64,000 nucleotides of DNA from Euptelea pleiosperma. Its lineage: Eukaryota > Streptophyta > Magnoliopsida > Ranunculales > Eupteleaceae. The notes beneath the pieces are model-generated. The model ran no database searches and was not told the DNA's origin. It saw only the letters and a program-made list of their open reading frames with translations. Below, in pieces: positions 47,425-57,245 of this stretch. Location: NCBI GenBank assembly GCA_035048495.1, contig CM068549.1, positions 19,563,103-19,627,102 on the forward strand. The letters run 5' to 3'. Numbering within the stretch: the stretch's first letter is position 1; the number at the start of each line of letters is the position of its first letter. The translations under genes were made by a program, and so were the position numbers.

Positions 47425-47630
47425 TCAATTATTTACACTCTCTCTCTCTCTCTCTCGTATATCTGACATTTACACCGCACGATGCACCATAAAGACAGCA
47501 ACACAGCTCCGACACACATTCTCTCTCTAGAATAAAACCCCACATTTCAAGCCTTTCTTCCCGCTCACCGTTGCTTTCTCTCACTCACTCTCTCTCTCTA
47601 TATCTCTATCTCTATCTAGTGATCTCTCTC
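47425..47630 (+). promoter_or_regulatory. Proximal promoter and 5'UTR of the VQ gene
   Basis: CT-rich leader with (CT)n at about 47437-47456 and 'tctctatatctctatctctatc' just before the ATG, typical of plant 5'UTRs. 'ctagaataaaacccc' near 47528 might be a weak core promoter element. The transcription start is not fixed. Confidence 0.45.
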
Positions 47631-48134
47631 ATGGCTGCCAACAACAACAAGGGTTCGTCTGCGTATGAGTCCGACACGGGTTCGAACCATACGACATTCG
47701 TTCAAGCCGACCCATCAACATTCCGAGCAGTGGTTCAGAAACTAACCGGAGCGAGCGAGGACCCATCAATGGAGAAGCTCCCTGTAACTGTTCCAGCACG
47801 GCACACCGGGTCGGGACCTCGTAGACCTGCGTTCAAACTCCAAGAGAGAAGACAGAACATCCGAAAGCTCGAGATTAAGCTTGGTTCCAGTGCTGTTCGA
47901 CTCAAGAGCTTTAAAGGAAGTGAGATGGTGTTGGTTTCTCCTGTTTCGACTCTCGATTTTTTCTCTCGAGGGAGTCCAAAGACGCCTCGGTCGCCTGCAG
48001 AGGAGGAAGAGAGAGCGATTGCAGAGAAAGGTTTTTATTTGCACCCATCGCCTCTTAGTACGCCCAGAAACGCTGAACCGGAGCTCTTGCCTTTATTTCC
48101 TCTCCGTTCTCCGAGAGGGTCTACCTCTTCTTAG
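47631..48134 (+). CDS. VQ-motif protein, 167 aa, single exon
   Basis: VQ proteins are plant regulators that bind group I and IIc WRKY factors through the core FxxxVQxLTG; many are substrates of MAP kinases MPK3/MPK6. The core is seen at residues 31-40 (FRAVVQKLTG), preceded by NHTTFVQADPST as in the VQ4/VQ13/VQ31/VQ33-like group. The rest is rich in Ser-Pro and Thr-Pro sites (SPVST, GSPKTPRSPAEEE, HPSPLSTP, RSPRG), fitting MAP-kinase control, and is otherwise disordered. I chose the ATG at 47631 (MAANNNKGSSAYESD); an in-frame upstream start would need a non-ATG codon. The gene has no intron, which is usual for the family. Which Arabidopsis member it matches cannot be fixed. A nuclear role is inferred from the family. 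Confidence 0.93.
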   Translation: MAANNNKGSSAYESDTGSNHTTFVQADPSTFRAVVQKLTGASEDPSMEKLPVTVPARHTGSGPRRPAFKLQERRQNIRKLEIKLGSSAVRLKSFKGSEMVLVSPVSTLDFFSRGSPKTPRSPAEEEERAIAEKGFYLHPSPLSTPRNAEPELLPLFPLRSPRGSTSS

Positions 48135-48469
48135 ATTTTTTTTTTTTTTTTTTTTGGAGATTTTTCTTTATGTTTTTTTAATATTATTATAATTATATGG
48201 AGCTTATGATTTTATATATTTTTCTTTGGAATTGATTTTTTTTTTACAAATTTACCTTAATATTTTCACATTTGACGAGAATACCCCTCTAACAAAAAAA
48301 CTTTCAAAAAATCAAATGCGAAGTGGGAGGGGCATTCCTGTCAAATGAGAAAAGTGTTGACGGGAAAACCTAAAAGTTTCCGTACAAAGAAATCTAATCC
48401 GTTGGATTAGGAATGATGATGTCAAAAATATCGGAGTTGGTGAGCATTTTGGCTTCCCTCTGTTTTAAA
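48135..48469. other. 3'UTR and downstream spacer of the VQ gene
   Basis: Begins with a long T run (about 48137-48156) directly after the stop codon, then AT-rich DNA without gene. Confidence 0.4.
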
Positions 48470-48790
48470 AGGGTCGAGATCGAGGGACAACCAATTTGGC
48501 GGACCCACATAGAAGATGAATCAGTGGCTGATTTTTGGTGAGCAAGATCTCCTCACCGTATAGAACGCCCCAACAAAAAATCAGGCTATTCCGAAATTTC
48601 TAACCCGATCAAATGTGGTTTTCAAGTTATACATGACAAATGGACTGTCCATATTTCTTCAACTTTTAAACCAGTCTACGAAAATCGGAATGATTTGATA
48701 TTTTTGTGAGGATGATCTCCTCACCAAAATTAGCAATTGATTCATCTTCTATGTGGGTCCACCAAATGGTTGTCCCCCGATCCCGACCCT
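48470..48790. mobile_element. Foldback MITE, family B
   Basis: Left 'agggtcgagatcgagggacaaccaatttgg' and 'acccacatagaagatgaatca' pair with right 'tgattcatcttctatgtgggt' and 'ccaaatggttgtcccccgatcccgaccct'. The arms are about 100 bp and include 'tggtgag..atctcctcacc' further in. Pieces of the same family recur at 51040-51165 and 57755-57925. Confidence 0.85.
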
Positions 48791-48889
48791 AGAATCGGTA
48801 ACACGACATCAATGAGTACATACAGAGGAAACCAAACGTCTTTGTCTGACGTCTCATCTGTGACCTTGTGTTATTAATGTTGTACGCGC

Positions 48890-49135
48890 GCTCATCCATC
48901 CAGAGCAAGGATGAAAGTCTTGGGATCCGAGGCTAGATCGGTGGGCTCCGATCCCGATCCGGATTGGCTCATTTCACGGGAGACAGACCAAGTGAGACTC
49001 CTTTGTAAGACAGTGATCTCGGGGCGAGACCGATCCTGGTTTGGATTGGATCGGTGGGCTTCGAACCGAACCAGATTGCCGGATCCAGACCGAGAGCCGA
49101 GACTTTGAACCATGATCCAGAGTCCAGACCGAGAA
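48890..49135. repeat. GC-richer repeat with 'gatccgga' words
   Basis: Multiple copies of 'gatcggtgggct.cga', 'ccgatcc' and 'ccggat' in both orientations; probably an old MITE with internal short repeats. Limits uncertain. Confidence 0.4.
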
Positions 49136-49277
49136 ATCACTAATCAGGCTAATTTTTGGTTTGAAGGTCCACCTAGAGTTAGGACAAACATCCATACGGT
49201 CAGAAATCTCCAAGAATGTGCTATGTGGCTCAGATTGTGGCCCGTCACATCCGTCAACGAAGTTCTACTCGTCATTG
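49135..49277. mobile_element. Family A MITE, right arm only (A4)
   Basis: 'gaaatcactaatcaggctaatttttggtttga' to 'acaaacatccatacggtcag' and 'gaagttctactcg' is the right arm of family A, with no left arm: the left half was lost or replaced by the GC-rich repeat. Confidence 0.75.
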
Positions 49278-49360
49278 TACTTGCAACAGCCTTTGTAGAT
49301 CTAGCGAATAAATCTTTGATGATGGACGTCCGATGTCAACATTGATGACAAACTATACTG

Positions 49361-50150
49361 TATGAGCCACGTGGTGCAGTGGATTTTGGATCATCTCTAG
49401 GTGAACCTACATAAAAAAATCAGTATGATTAGTGATTTCTAACCTTTGGATTGAAGTCTTTTTCTAGTGCAACTTGAGCATTATTGGAGCACTCAGAGGA
49501 GCTAGGGGTGTCAATTTTACCCGATTTAACCGGAACCGAATAGGAACCGGAACCGAAAACACCGGTTCCGGTACCACATTTTTGGGAACCGATTAAAAAG
49601 AACCGGAACCGGAACCGAACCGGAAACTAATGGTTAGGGTTCCGGTACTCTAATATGGAACCGAAACTGATAAGAACCGGAACCGAACCGATAAGAACCG
49701 GAACCGATATATAAATATAGTGTAAAAATTCTCATATTACCAAGATTGGACCCGTTATACCCGAAACTGGAACCAGAACCGACAATAACTACATAATCGG
49801 TTCCGGTTCTGGTACCATCACTTTGAGAACCGGAACCGATAAGTACCCGAACCGATAAGAACCGGAACCGTTTGTTCCGATTCTGGTCACCTTAGGAACT
49901 GAACCGGAACCGACCCGTTGACACCCCTAAGAGGAGCATGCCATAAAAAAAATGGATGATCACCAATCCATTTGGAGTCTTTTTCATAAGTGAATGTTTA
50001 TCCGTGGGATTCAAGCATTATTTGGGGTACTCAGATCCAAAGGTTAAAAATCAACAATAAAGCTGATTTTTGGTATGTAGGTCCACCTAGGAATGAGTCA
50101 AACCCCATATAGTCAGTGGTCTCTACGAATGTGCCACATGACTTTTAAGG
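49361..50150. mobile_element. Family A MITE copy A5, split by a hAT MITE
   Basis: The left arm (49361-49502, 'gagccacgtgg', 'atcagtatgattagtgatttctaac') and right arm (49938-50150, 'gctgatttttggtatgtaggtccacctag', 'atatagtcag', 'tgccacatg') belong to one element interrupted by 49503-49929. Confidence 0.8.
49503..49929. mobile_element. hAT MITE, 427 bp, with 8-bp target duplication AGAGGAGC
   Basis: Ends TAGGGGTGTCAA and TTGACACCCCTA are perfect inverses, and AGAGGAGC stands at 49495-49502 and again at 49930-49937. An 8-bp duplication with these ends is diagnostic of hAT transposons. The interior is a patchwork of 'ccggaaccg' and 'cggttccgg' words in both orientations. No transposase. Confidence 0.93.
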
Positions 50151-50573
50151 TGGGTAATTTCTTGCTGTTGGATTTGATTCTTTTAATGAGTTGATTTTTA
50201 GCCGTCGGATTTGAGCATTATTTAACCGGTTATTCAAATTGAAAGGATCATATGGAATCTCAAAGCTTCAAAATTTGATTTTCCTTTTCGACCCGTCAAG
50301 ATAGAATCCAACTTCCCTCGTGAACGTGAAATTCAATTTTTTGATTTTCATTACCGTACTCGAGAACTTGTTGAACATTGTCCAATTACATCAAATCTGG
50401 ATTGAAATCACGTTGCTTTTGATGTGTGGGTCCACTAGGACCATCCTGGGGTCTAGATCCTATGAAGCTGACGCGCGGCACCACCTTGAAGAACAAGGAT
50501 TCTCGTTTCGTAAATGTCTTCGTCAATTCCAACCGTCTTGATTGATTGAGCCATACGAAGAGTCAAAATATCG
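50151..50573. other. Spacer, no gene
   Basis: Unremarkable DNA between MITE copies; short frames without motifs. Confidence 0.4.
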
Positions 50574-50980
50574 GAGTAAAACTTACCTGACCACCGGCCA
50601 CACACAAGCTGTTGGACGCGTGTCCACTGTACGGTGTGAAGTCGCATTGGCACGAGCCTCTCCAAACTCGTCTCCTGACTGTATGGATGTTTGGCCAATC
50701 GCTAGGTGGACCTACAACCCTAAACTAAATCTGATCATTAGTTTCTAAGCTTTGGATAGAAATTATTTTCCTGGGTTGATTTTCATAGTAGGAATTTGAG
50801 CATTATTGAGCCTTATTTGGATGCAAAGATCCAAAGGTTGTAAATCATTAATCACGCTGATTTTTGGTTTACTGGTCCACCGAGGGACTGGCCAAACATC
50901 CATACGGTAAGCTTCCACTACAAGTCTGCCACGTGACTCGGATTGTGCGCTGCGACCGGCTTATTGCAGAAGTTTTACTC
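50574..50980. mobile_element. Family A foldback MITE, copy A6 (complete)
   Basis: GAGTAAAACTT at 50574-50584 and AAGTTTTACTC at 50970-50980, with complementary arms ('tggatgtttggccaatcgctaggtggaccta' against 'tggtccaccgagggactggccaaacatcca'). The right arm has 'gccacgtgactc' near 50929. Confidence 0.88.
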
Positions 50981-51039
50981 AGAAAGATGTAAATCTCTTT
51001 CCTTGATCACCGGTGTCCCGGAAAACAAAAATCTCTCCA

Positions 51040-51165
51040 GTCTATACCTCTCTTCTCCTCACGAAAAATCAGCCATTGATTCATCTTCTATGTGGGTCCG
51101 CCAAAATGGCGTCAAAAATAATTGTAAAAAATGGTTGTCCCCATTCCTGAGTCCCTGACCCCAAA
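51040..51165. mobile_element. Family B MITE fragment
   Basis: 'cctcacgaaaaatcagccattgattcatcttctatgtgggtccgcc' is the right arm of the 48470-48790 element. Confidence 0.7.
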
Positions 51166-51470
51166 AGTTTTACTCTTTTTTTTTTTTTAACTTTTCTCCG
51201 CAGGAACAATGGAGAAATACCCGGAGAAGGTGAGGAGAAATCTTTAAAAGAGCTTCCCCATGAGCTTTTCTTTGTTACCCACGAGTTGGTGGGATAAAGA
51301 TTTTTGCTTGGCGGGATCCCGAAAGAGGGAATATGGATTTTTGTTTGGCAAGATTTAAACAAAGTTAACAACCCCCCCTTTTTTTTTTCAAAACTTACCC
51401 GTTAACTAGAGGAGGACACGAGTTTGGAGTGGCCCGTGCCGATGCCACTTCAACAACTTGTGTTTGGTCT
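51166..51470. other. Spacer with T-rich and C-rich short runs
   Basis: Contains 'ggcgggatcccg' and homopolymer runs at 51178-51189 and 51373-51390; no gene recognised. Confidence 0.4.
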
Positions 51471-51472
51471 GG

Positions 51473-51873
51473 TAGCAAGAAAACCTTCTCACACCTGTGT
51501 GAGAAATCCGATCACACATCACAATATGAGCCGCGGGCACACTCTTATAGGACGATGACAGTATGGATGTTTGGCTAAGTCCCTCGATGGACTTGTAAAC
51601 CAAAAATTAGCTTGATTAGTAATTTCTAACCTTTTGATTGGAGTCATTCACATGGGTTGATTTTAACCGTACAATTTTGAGCATTATTGACCATCATTTG
51701 GGGTACTAGATCCAAAGGTCTGACATAACTAATCAGGCTGACTTTTGATTTCAAGTCCAACGAGGGACTGGCCAAACATCCATGCGGTCATAGAAATCTA
51801 AGAGCGCCACATGGCTCATATTGTGGTGTGTGATCGGCTTTGCTCACATACAGGTGTGAGCGAAGGTTTACTC
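51473..51873. mobile_element. Family A foldback MITE, copy A7
   Basis: Complementary arms with 'gatgacagtatggatgtttggc' and 'gccaaacatccatgcggtcat'. A stem-loop CTCACACCTGTGTGAG lies at 51487-51502, with partner CTCACATACAGGTGTGAG near 51843. The right terminus is GGTTTACTCC; the left terminus has decayed. Confidence 0.85.
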
Positions 51874-51982
51874 CAGACCAAAACCAGTTTCTCTTGGGCA
51901 GTGGTATAATTGCTTCCGCCGGTCCCACTTAATGTTCATTAATGGACTGCTGTGATTTCCATCCCGAAGGTTATTGATTGGG

Positions 51983-52386
51983 AGTAAAACTTGTGTCACA
52001 AGATGTTGTGACGGAAGCTGGTCACAGCACTCACTAAGAGCAACGTGGCATACTATTAGAGGACGATGACCGTATGGATGTTTGGCCAGTCCCTCGGTGG
52101 ACTGGTACACAAAACCTCAGCTTGATTAGTGATTTCTAACCGATTCGATTGAAGTTATTTTCATGGGTTGATTTTAACGGTAGGAATTTGAGCATTATTG
52201 AGCGTTATTTGGGTGCAAAATTCCAAAGGTTGTAAATCACTAATCAGGCTGATTTTTAGGTCGTAGGTCCACCGAAGGACTGGCCAAACATCCATATGGT
52301 CAGAGCCCTCTGATCGTGTGCCACGTGGCTCATATTGAGTGCTGTGACCGGCTTCCGTCACAACATCTTGTGACACAAGTTTTACT
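51983..52386. mobile_element. Family A foldback MITE, copy A8 (complete, long perfect ends)
   Basis: The left end AGTAAAACTTGTGTCACAAG and the following 'atgttgtgacggaagc' are matched base for base by the right end (about 52350-52386). The subterminal stem-loop GTCACAAGATGTTGTGAC is at 51995-52012. This is the best preserved and probably youngest copy. CACGTG in the right arm at about 52322; the left arm has AACGTG. Confidence 0.93.
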
Positions 52387-52395
52387 ATGATATCA

Positions 52396-52497
52396 AGTAA
52401 AACTTTGCTGAAACGTTGGTGACGGACCACATAATGAGCCACGTGGCTCACTTTTAGAGACAACTGACCATATGGATGAAGCTACATACCAAAGATG
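52396..52497. mobile_element. Family A MITE, truncated copy A9
   Basis: Begins AGTAAAACTT nine bases after A8 ends, carries 'gagccacgtggctc' and 'gaccatatggatg', then stops at the start of A10. About 100 bp remain. Confidence 0.75.
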
Positions 52498-52859
52498 GAG
52501 TAAAACTTCTCTCACAACGCACAATACGAGCCACATGGCACACTACTAGAGGGTGCTGACCTTATGGATGTTTGGCCAGTCCCTTGGTGGACCTGTAAAC
52601 CAAAAATCAGCCTGATTAGTGATTTACAACCTTTGGATCCGAAGACATAATGCTCAAATTCCTACGGTTAAAATCAACCAATGAAAATAAAATCCAATGC
52701 TTAGAAATCACTGATCAGGTTTATTTTTGGTTTGTAGGTCCGCCTAGTGATTGGGCAAACATCCACACGGTCAGCTCTCTACAAGAGTGTGCCACATGGC
52801 TTGTATTGCGTGTTGTGAGTCTTGTGACCGGTCACAAGGCTTTGTGACAAGTTTTACTC
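52498..52859. mobile_element. Family A foldback MITE, copy A10
   Basis: GAGTAAAACTT at 52498 and AAGTTTTACTC ending at 52859. The perfect 18-bp palindrome CTTGTGACCGGTCACAAG is at 52821-52838. Arms are complementary through 'gaccttatggatgtttggcc' and 'gggcaaacatccacacggtc'. Confidence 0.9.
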
Positions 52860-53056
52860 AAAAAATCAGTCTGATTAGTGATTCCAAACCTTTGGACCCC
52901 AAATTCCACGGTTAAAAATCAACCCATGACAAACTCCAATCCAAGTCTTAGAAATCGCAAATCAGGATAATTTTTGAGTGTGTAAGTTCACCTAGGTTGA
53001 GCCACCCTACAGTCAACAATCTCTAAGTGCATGCCACGTGGCTCATACTGTGGTAA
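52860..53056. mobile_element. Family A MITE fragment A11
   Basis: Starts within the inner left arm ('aaaatcagtctgattagtgatt') and runs to the right arm 'gccacgtggctcatactgtgg'; both termini are missing. Confidence 0.75.
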
Positions 53057-53067
53057 GCAAAGTTGGT

Positions 53068-53110
53068 GCTCCCCCCCAAAGTGAAAGTTGGTGCTCCCCC
53101 CCAAAGTGAA
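53068..53110. repeat. Tandem duplication of a 25-bp unit
   Basis: 'agttggtgctcccccccaaagtga' occurs twice in succession. Confidence 0.9.
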
Positions 53111-53135
53111 CATCCATGCGGTCAGTGGGCCCAAA

Positions 53136-54380
53136 AAATGTTCTATATAGGGCCACGATGAGAGTCCTCTGCATTGGGAGTCCTTTGCATCTAATTTTTT
53201 TTGTAGCTTTTGATCATCAAGAACACTTGCTAAATAAAGATTTTTTTATTATATATAGAGTTAATTTTTTAATTAATATTATATATATATTAATATATTA
53301 AATATCAAAAAAGCCTCATATAGAGAAAGCCCTGGAATTAATCAGTAGTAATGTTACTGAGTTCAGATAAATCTACGCCCCCTATTCTTACACCTGGCAA
53401 TGGGGCCCATATGAAAATCATGTTCGTCGATAAAACATATAGCGTGAGTCGTTCATATCGTGGAGATCATGATCTAAAAAATATAGCCCATTCTAACATT
53501 CACAACTTCATGAAAAATTGGTTAAAATTTGAAAAATCGGAATAAATTAACTAAACTACTACATTAGGTTAATTATGTACCTAATAATGTCGGAATGGAC
53601 TGATTTTTTAGGCCTTGCTTGGTGCACTACACTTAGGTGCATTTTGCACTGTAGTGCAAATGTAGCGACTTGAGTTGTAATCACTTACAATGCAAGTCAT
53701 TTACAAATGTTTGGTTCACGCCCTGTAAATAGATGCAAACGAAGTTTAGCTGATTGGTTAGAAGTGCATTGCAAAAGAATGCAATGGATTATTTTATTCT
53801 TGATTTTATAAAAAAATATGTACAATAAAATTATTATTGTTATCATGTTGTTTTTATTATTATTATTTTTTGGAGGGTAAAGCTTGGGTTTAGGCGGCCC
53901 CAACCAACTATATCGAAAAAATAGAAAATAAAAATCAAATAATAAAAATAAAAAGATAATAATAATAAAATAATCACGGTTATTATTCTTATGTTAAGGA
54001 GTTTGCAACGGCTTGGAACCCACTTGCATGGCAGTTCATTTGCACGCCTCCAACCAATCACTTGCAATCCCGAAATTGTGGCAAGTGAGTGCATTGCACT
54101 CAATTTGCTATGATCATCGTAGCAATGACAACTTAATATATTGTTATCTCTATAGGGGCCCTACCATTGGGTGTAAGAATCATTTGTACACTTATTCAAA
54201 TTTTATATGTATATGTCACGTTACCTTTATGTGTGGTCCATATGAGATGATTCAAGGATTGATTTTTTAGTGAGAATGATTTCCTCGCAATTGAGAACAT
54301 TCAAGCCAGAAATCATCCCTTCTCGACATTTCTAGACTTATGAAAAAGTTGATGACAAGATATAAATTTTGGCTCAGGCT
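53136..54380. other. Intergenic DNA, no supported gene
   Basis: AT-rich. Around 53,615-54,110 words such as 'gtgcattttgcactgtagtgcaaatg' and 'gtgcattgcactcaatttgc' occur in inverted positions and may mark an old MITE. Short frames have no motifs. Confidence 0.4.
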
Positions 54381-54384
54381 CCAA

Positions 54385-54528
54385 GGACCCCCTTTTTCTC
54401 ACCCCTCTGGGGAGTCATGTGCTCAGCCGCCAATCCAAAAAAGTGAATACCAGCTCAGCACTATCAACCACTGTTGGATTCTCGGCCGAGCACATGACTC
54501 ACGAGGGGGGGGTCAGAAAAAGGGGTCC
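54385..54528. mobile_element. Small foldback MITE, family D, 144 bp
   Basis: GGACCCCCTTTTTCTCACCC at the left pairs with the right end '..gggtcagaaaaaggggtcc'; inside, 'gagtcatgtgctc' pairs with 'gagcacatgactc'. The loop 'ccagctcagcactatcaacca' is shared with 15178-15395. Confidence 0.8.
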
Positions 54529-54940
54529 CTGAGCTCGACCCATAAATTATTGGATGATCTCCATTTGGGACTTAACTTTGTGCACTTTTGATAGGGTTAG
54601 AAGTTTTAGAATGTGATGATTTTTTTGTGAGAAAATAATCCCCACCAAAAATAGTCCTTGGTTCATGTAGGCCCCACAATGGCACATCAAAATAACATGA
54701 ACTATATTTATGTATATAAATATAGGGTCAAGGTTGGAGGACTCAAATTTTCACCCAAATTCTTGGCGGTGGATTTCGTGAAATCCAATGGTGGTTTTGC
54801 TTTGGTAAAGTGAATGTCATCTCAGTACTATCATCCACGGCTGGATTTCACGTAACGCCTAGAGTTTGGGTCAAAATTTTTAGATGCATACGTGAAATCC
54901 CGGCTCTTTTGATCCAGGCGTTTGGGCCACACCAAAAAAA
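54529..54940. other. Spacer with a further small inverted repeat
   Basis: 'ggtggatttcgtgaaatccaa' near 54767 and 'ggctggatttcacgtaac' near 54840 are related to the family D loop region ('gtactatcatcc'). No gene. Confidence 0.4.
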
Positions 54941-55212
54941 ATGCCACGTCACTTATTCTTAGAGATCAATGACCGTATGGATAATTGAACCATCACTAGA
55001 TAGACATACAGATAAAAAATCAGCCAGATTAGTTGTTTCTAACTGTTGGATTTGAGTCTTTTTCAACAGTTGATTTTCAACCATGGGATTTGAGCATTAT
55101 TTTTCAACAGTTAATCAGGCTCATTTTTGGTCTGCAGGTTCACCTAGGGATGGTTCAAACATCCGTACAGTCATTGATCTCTAAGAGTGTTGCACGTGGC
55201 TTTTTAGGTGTG
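54941..55212. mobile_element. Family A foldback MITE, copy A12 (diverged)
   Basis: 'atgccacgtcac', 'gaccgtatggata', 'aaaatcagccagattagttgtttctaac' pair with 'ttaatcaggctcatttttggtctgcaggttcacctaggg', 'acatccgtacagtc', 'tgcacgtggct'. The terminal AGTAAAACTT is absent. Confidence 0.75.
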
Positions 55213-55379
55213 GTCCGGACGCCGAGATTAAAAATGCCATGATCAAAATTTTCTCATTGGTATGATCCAGATGAGCTATTATTATATCATAGTACCGGTA
55301 CTACGTAATTTTTTTTATCTTGTAAATCTCCCAACAAGACAAATTGAAAACCCAATAATTTGTTTGGATGGTGAGGAAG

Positions 55380-55621
55380 CCCTCTTATCTTCTACCTGGA
55401 GATTGGACAAAAACCATGAACACGAAACCCTAATTTTCGATCAAATCGAGATTTCTCGTTTTCTTCCTGTCGATTCTCTCAGATAATAGTTTCTTGTTGT
55501 ATTGTTCCTTAGCTTTTGCGTTTAAACAGCATCGTTAGCTTTCCTTTAATGGAGTTCCCGCCCGAGCGCTCAGGGTTTTTACCAGATGGATCGGTCCATC
55601 CATTATAAGCGATTCTATTGG
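55380..55621 (+). other. TOC90: Probable 5'UTR exon and promoter end of the Toc90-like gene
   Basis: CT-rich leader-like DNA with 'cgaaaccctaat' (telo-box, about 55420) ends in a strong donor, TTGG|GTAAGTT, at 55621/55622. No long frame opens here and the coding start is in the exon at 61102, so I infer a 5'UTR exon joined over a 5.5-kb intron to an acceptor just before 61102. No RNA evidence. Confidence 0.5.
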
Positions 55622-56094
55622 GTAAGTTCATTGCTCTCTCAATCTCTTCTATATTTTCTTGCATGTTTTGTTTCAAATCGATGGGTGCTAGGGTTTTCTA
55701 AAATTGCTATATAGAATCTATGCTTCAAGAGGTCGAACGAGCATAATCTAATTTTTTTATGTAGTGGTAATTTAGTGAAATTTTTTTTGACTCGAAAATG
55801 AAGTAGAACTAGGAATTAAGCTCTAAAACATAACGATAATGTACAAGGGGGTGGGTCCTCATATTGGGTGATGCCGAGCTATTGAATGAGGTGGTGGTAT
55901 TGGATAAAAGACTCAGTTGATGCGACTCTAATGAAGGAGTGAATTGAGATTTCTATGAATTGTTTTTAAGGATTCAGGGATACCGATGAACATAAATTAT
56001 TCAGTTCATGTATGTGTCGAGGAATTTTCAAGTAGGGCTCGGTCCCCACTCCATCACTATGAGGTCACGGGTTTGATCCTAGCTCACCCACCAG

Positions 56095-56440
56095 CAGGGT
56101 TTTAAATTTCGTTGGCACGCCCGAAATTTCGGTCTTGGTCTATAATCTATATACTGAAATCGAAACTCAATAAAATTTTAGATTTCGGCCCACTGTTAGA
56201 TATTAATGGAAAAAGAGATAATTTAGACTCTTTCCATTAATAAAAGTATAATTAAGATATCTTTTATCTTAGGAAGATAATAGAGAGAGAAATAGATAAG
56301 ATTTGTTTCTATAAATAAGGTAATATTAATCTTATCATTTGAGTTTTTTCCAAAATTTCACCAAAATATTGAAATTTCAGGCAAAATTTTGGTTTCGACG
56401 TGGGCTGAAACCTAGTCGAAATCGAAATTTAAAATCCTTG
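56095..56440. mobile_element. hAT MITE, 346 bp, with 8-bp target duplication CCCACCAG
   Basis: Starts CAGGGTTTTAAATTTCG and ends CGAAATTTAAAATCCTTG, near-perfect inverses, and is bounded by CCCACCAG at 56087-56094 and 56441-56448. The 8-bp duplication and CA.GG ends indicate hAT. The interior has repeated 'gaaatttcgg' words. It lies in the inferred 5'UTR intron of the Toc90-like gene. Confidence 0.93.
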
Positions 56441-56579
56441 CCCACCAGAAAAAGAAGAAATTCAAGTAGTAAACTGAAATCGTAGGCCTATTATGGAAAT
56501 CCAATTGGGGGAATAAATGATTGAAGAGAAAAAGCATAATGGCTATATATATATATGGGCTGGGATAAAGATACTAATG

Positions 56580-57245
56580 GCTTTTGACTTATAAAATGAC
56601 ACGCGATTTTGAGGACCGCATGCAAAATCTCTTCAATATGGAGATCATCCTGACCACAAATCAGCAATTTCTAAAACTTCCAACCGTATCAAGCATGGAC
56701 CTAAATTTAATGGTGAATATGGACGGTTCAAAAACTTTCAACCAGCAATCCACTTTTTACAAGGCTACAAATGTTGGAATTGGTTAATTTTTTGTGAGGT
56801 TGATATCCATGTTGAGAAGAATATCATCACCAAAAATAAGCCCTTAACTCATTTACATGTGGGCGCCTCGTCCATGAGTCAATTTATGAGTCACAAAATG
56901 CTTTTTGACTTATAAAATGACACGCGGTTGTGGGGACCACATGCAGAGGATTTAAAAGCTGATTTTTGGTGATGATGATATTCTTATCATGGAGATCATC
57001 CTCACAAAAAATTACTAATTTTTAAAACTTCTAACCTTATCAATTATGGACTTAAATTTAATGGTGAAAATTGACGGTCCAAAAATTTTCAACTTGCAAT
57101 CCACTTTTCCTAAGGCTACAAATAATGTTAGAATGGGCTGCACTTTTGTGAAGTTGATATCCATGTTGAGAAGAATATCATCACCAAAAGTCAGCCCTTA
57201 ACTTATCTGTATGTAGGCTCCACATCCATTAGTCATTGTATTAGT
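56580..57245. repeat. Imperfect tandem duplication, period about 325-357 bp
   Basis: 'ttttgacttataaaatgacacgcg' occurs at about 56582 and 56905. 'gttgatatccatgttgagaagaatatcatcaccaaaa' occurs at about 56800 and 57157. The two halves run parallel; differing spacings reflect indels. Confidence 0.85.

Noticed and set aside
47571..47630. N-terminal extension of the VQ protein (SLYLYLYL..)
   Set aside because: It has no ATG and translates the CT-rich leader; the ATG at 47631 gives the family-like N-terminus.
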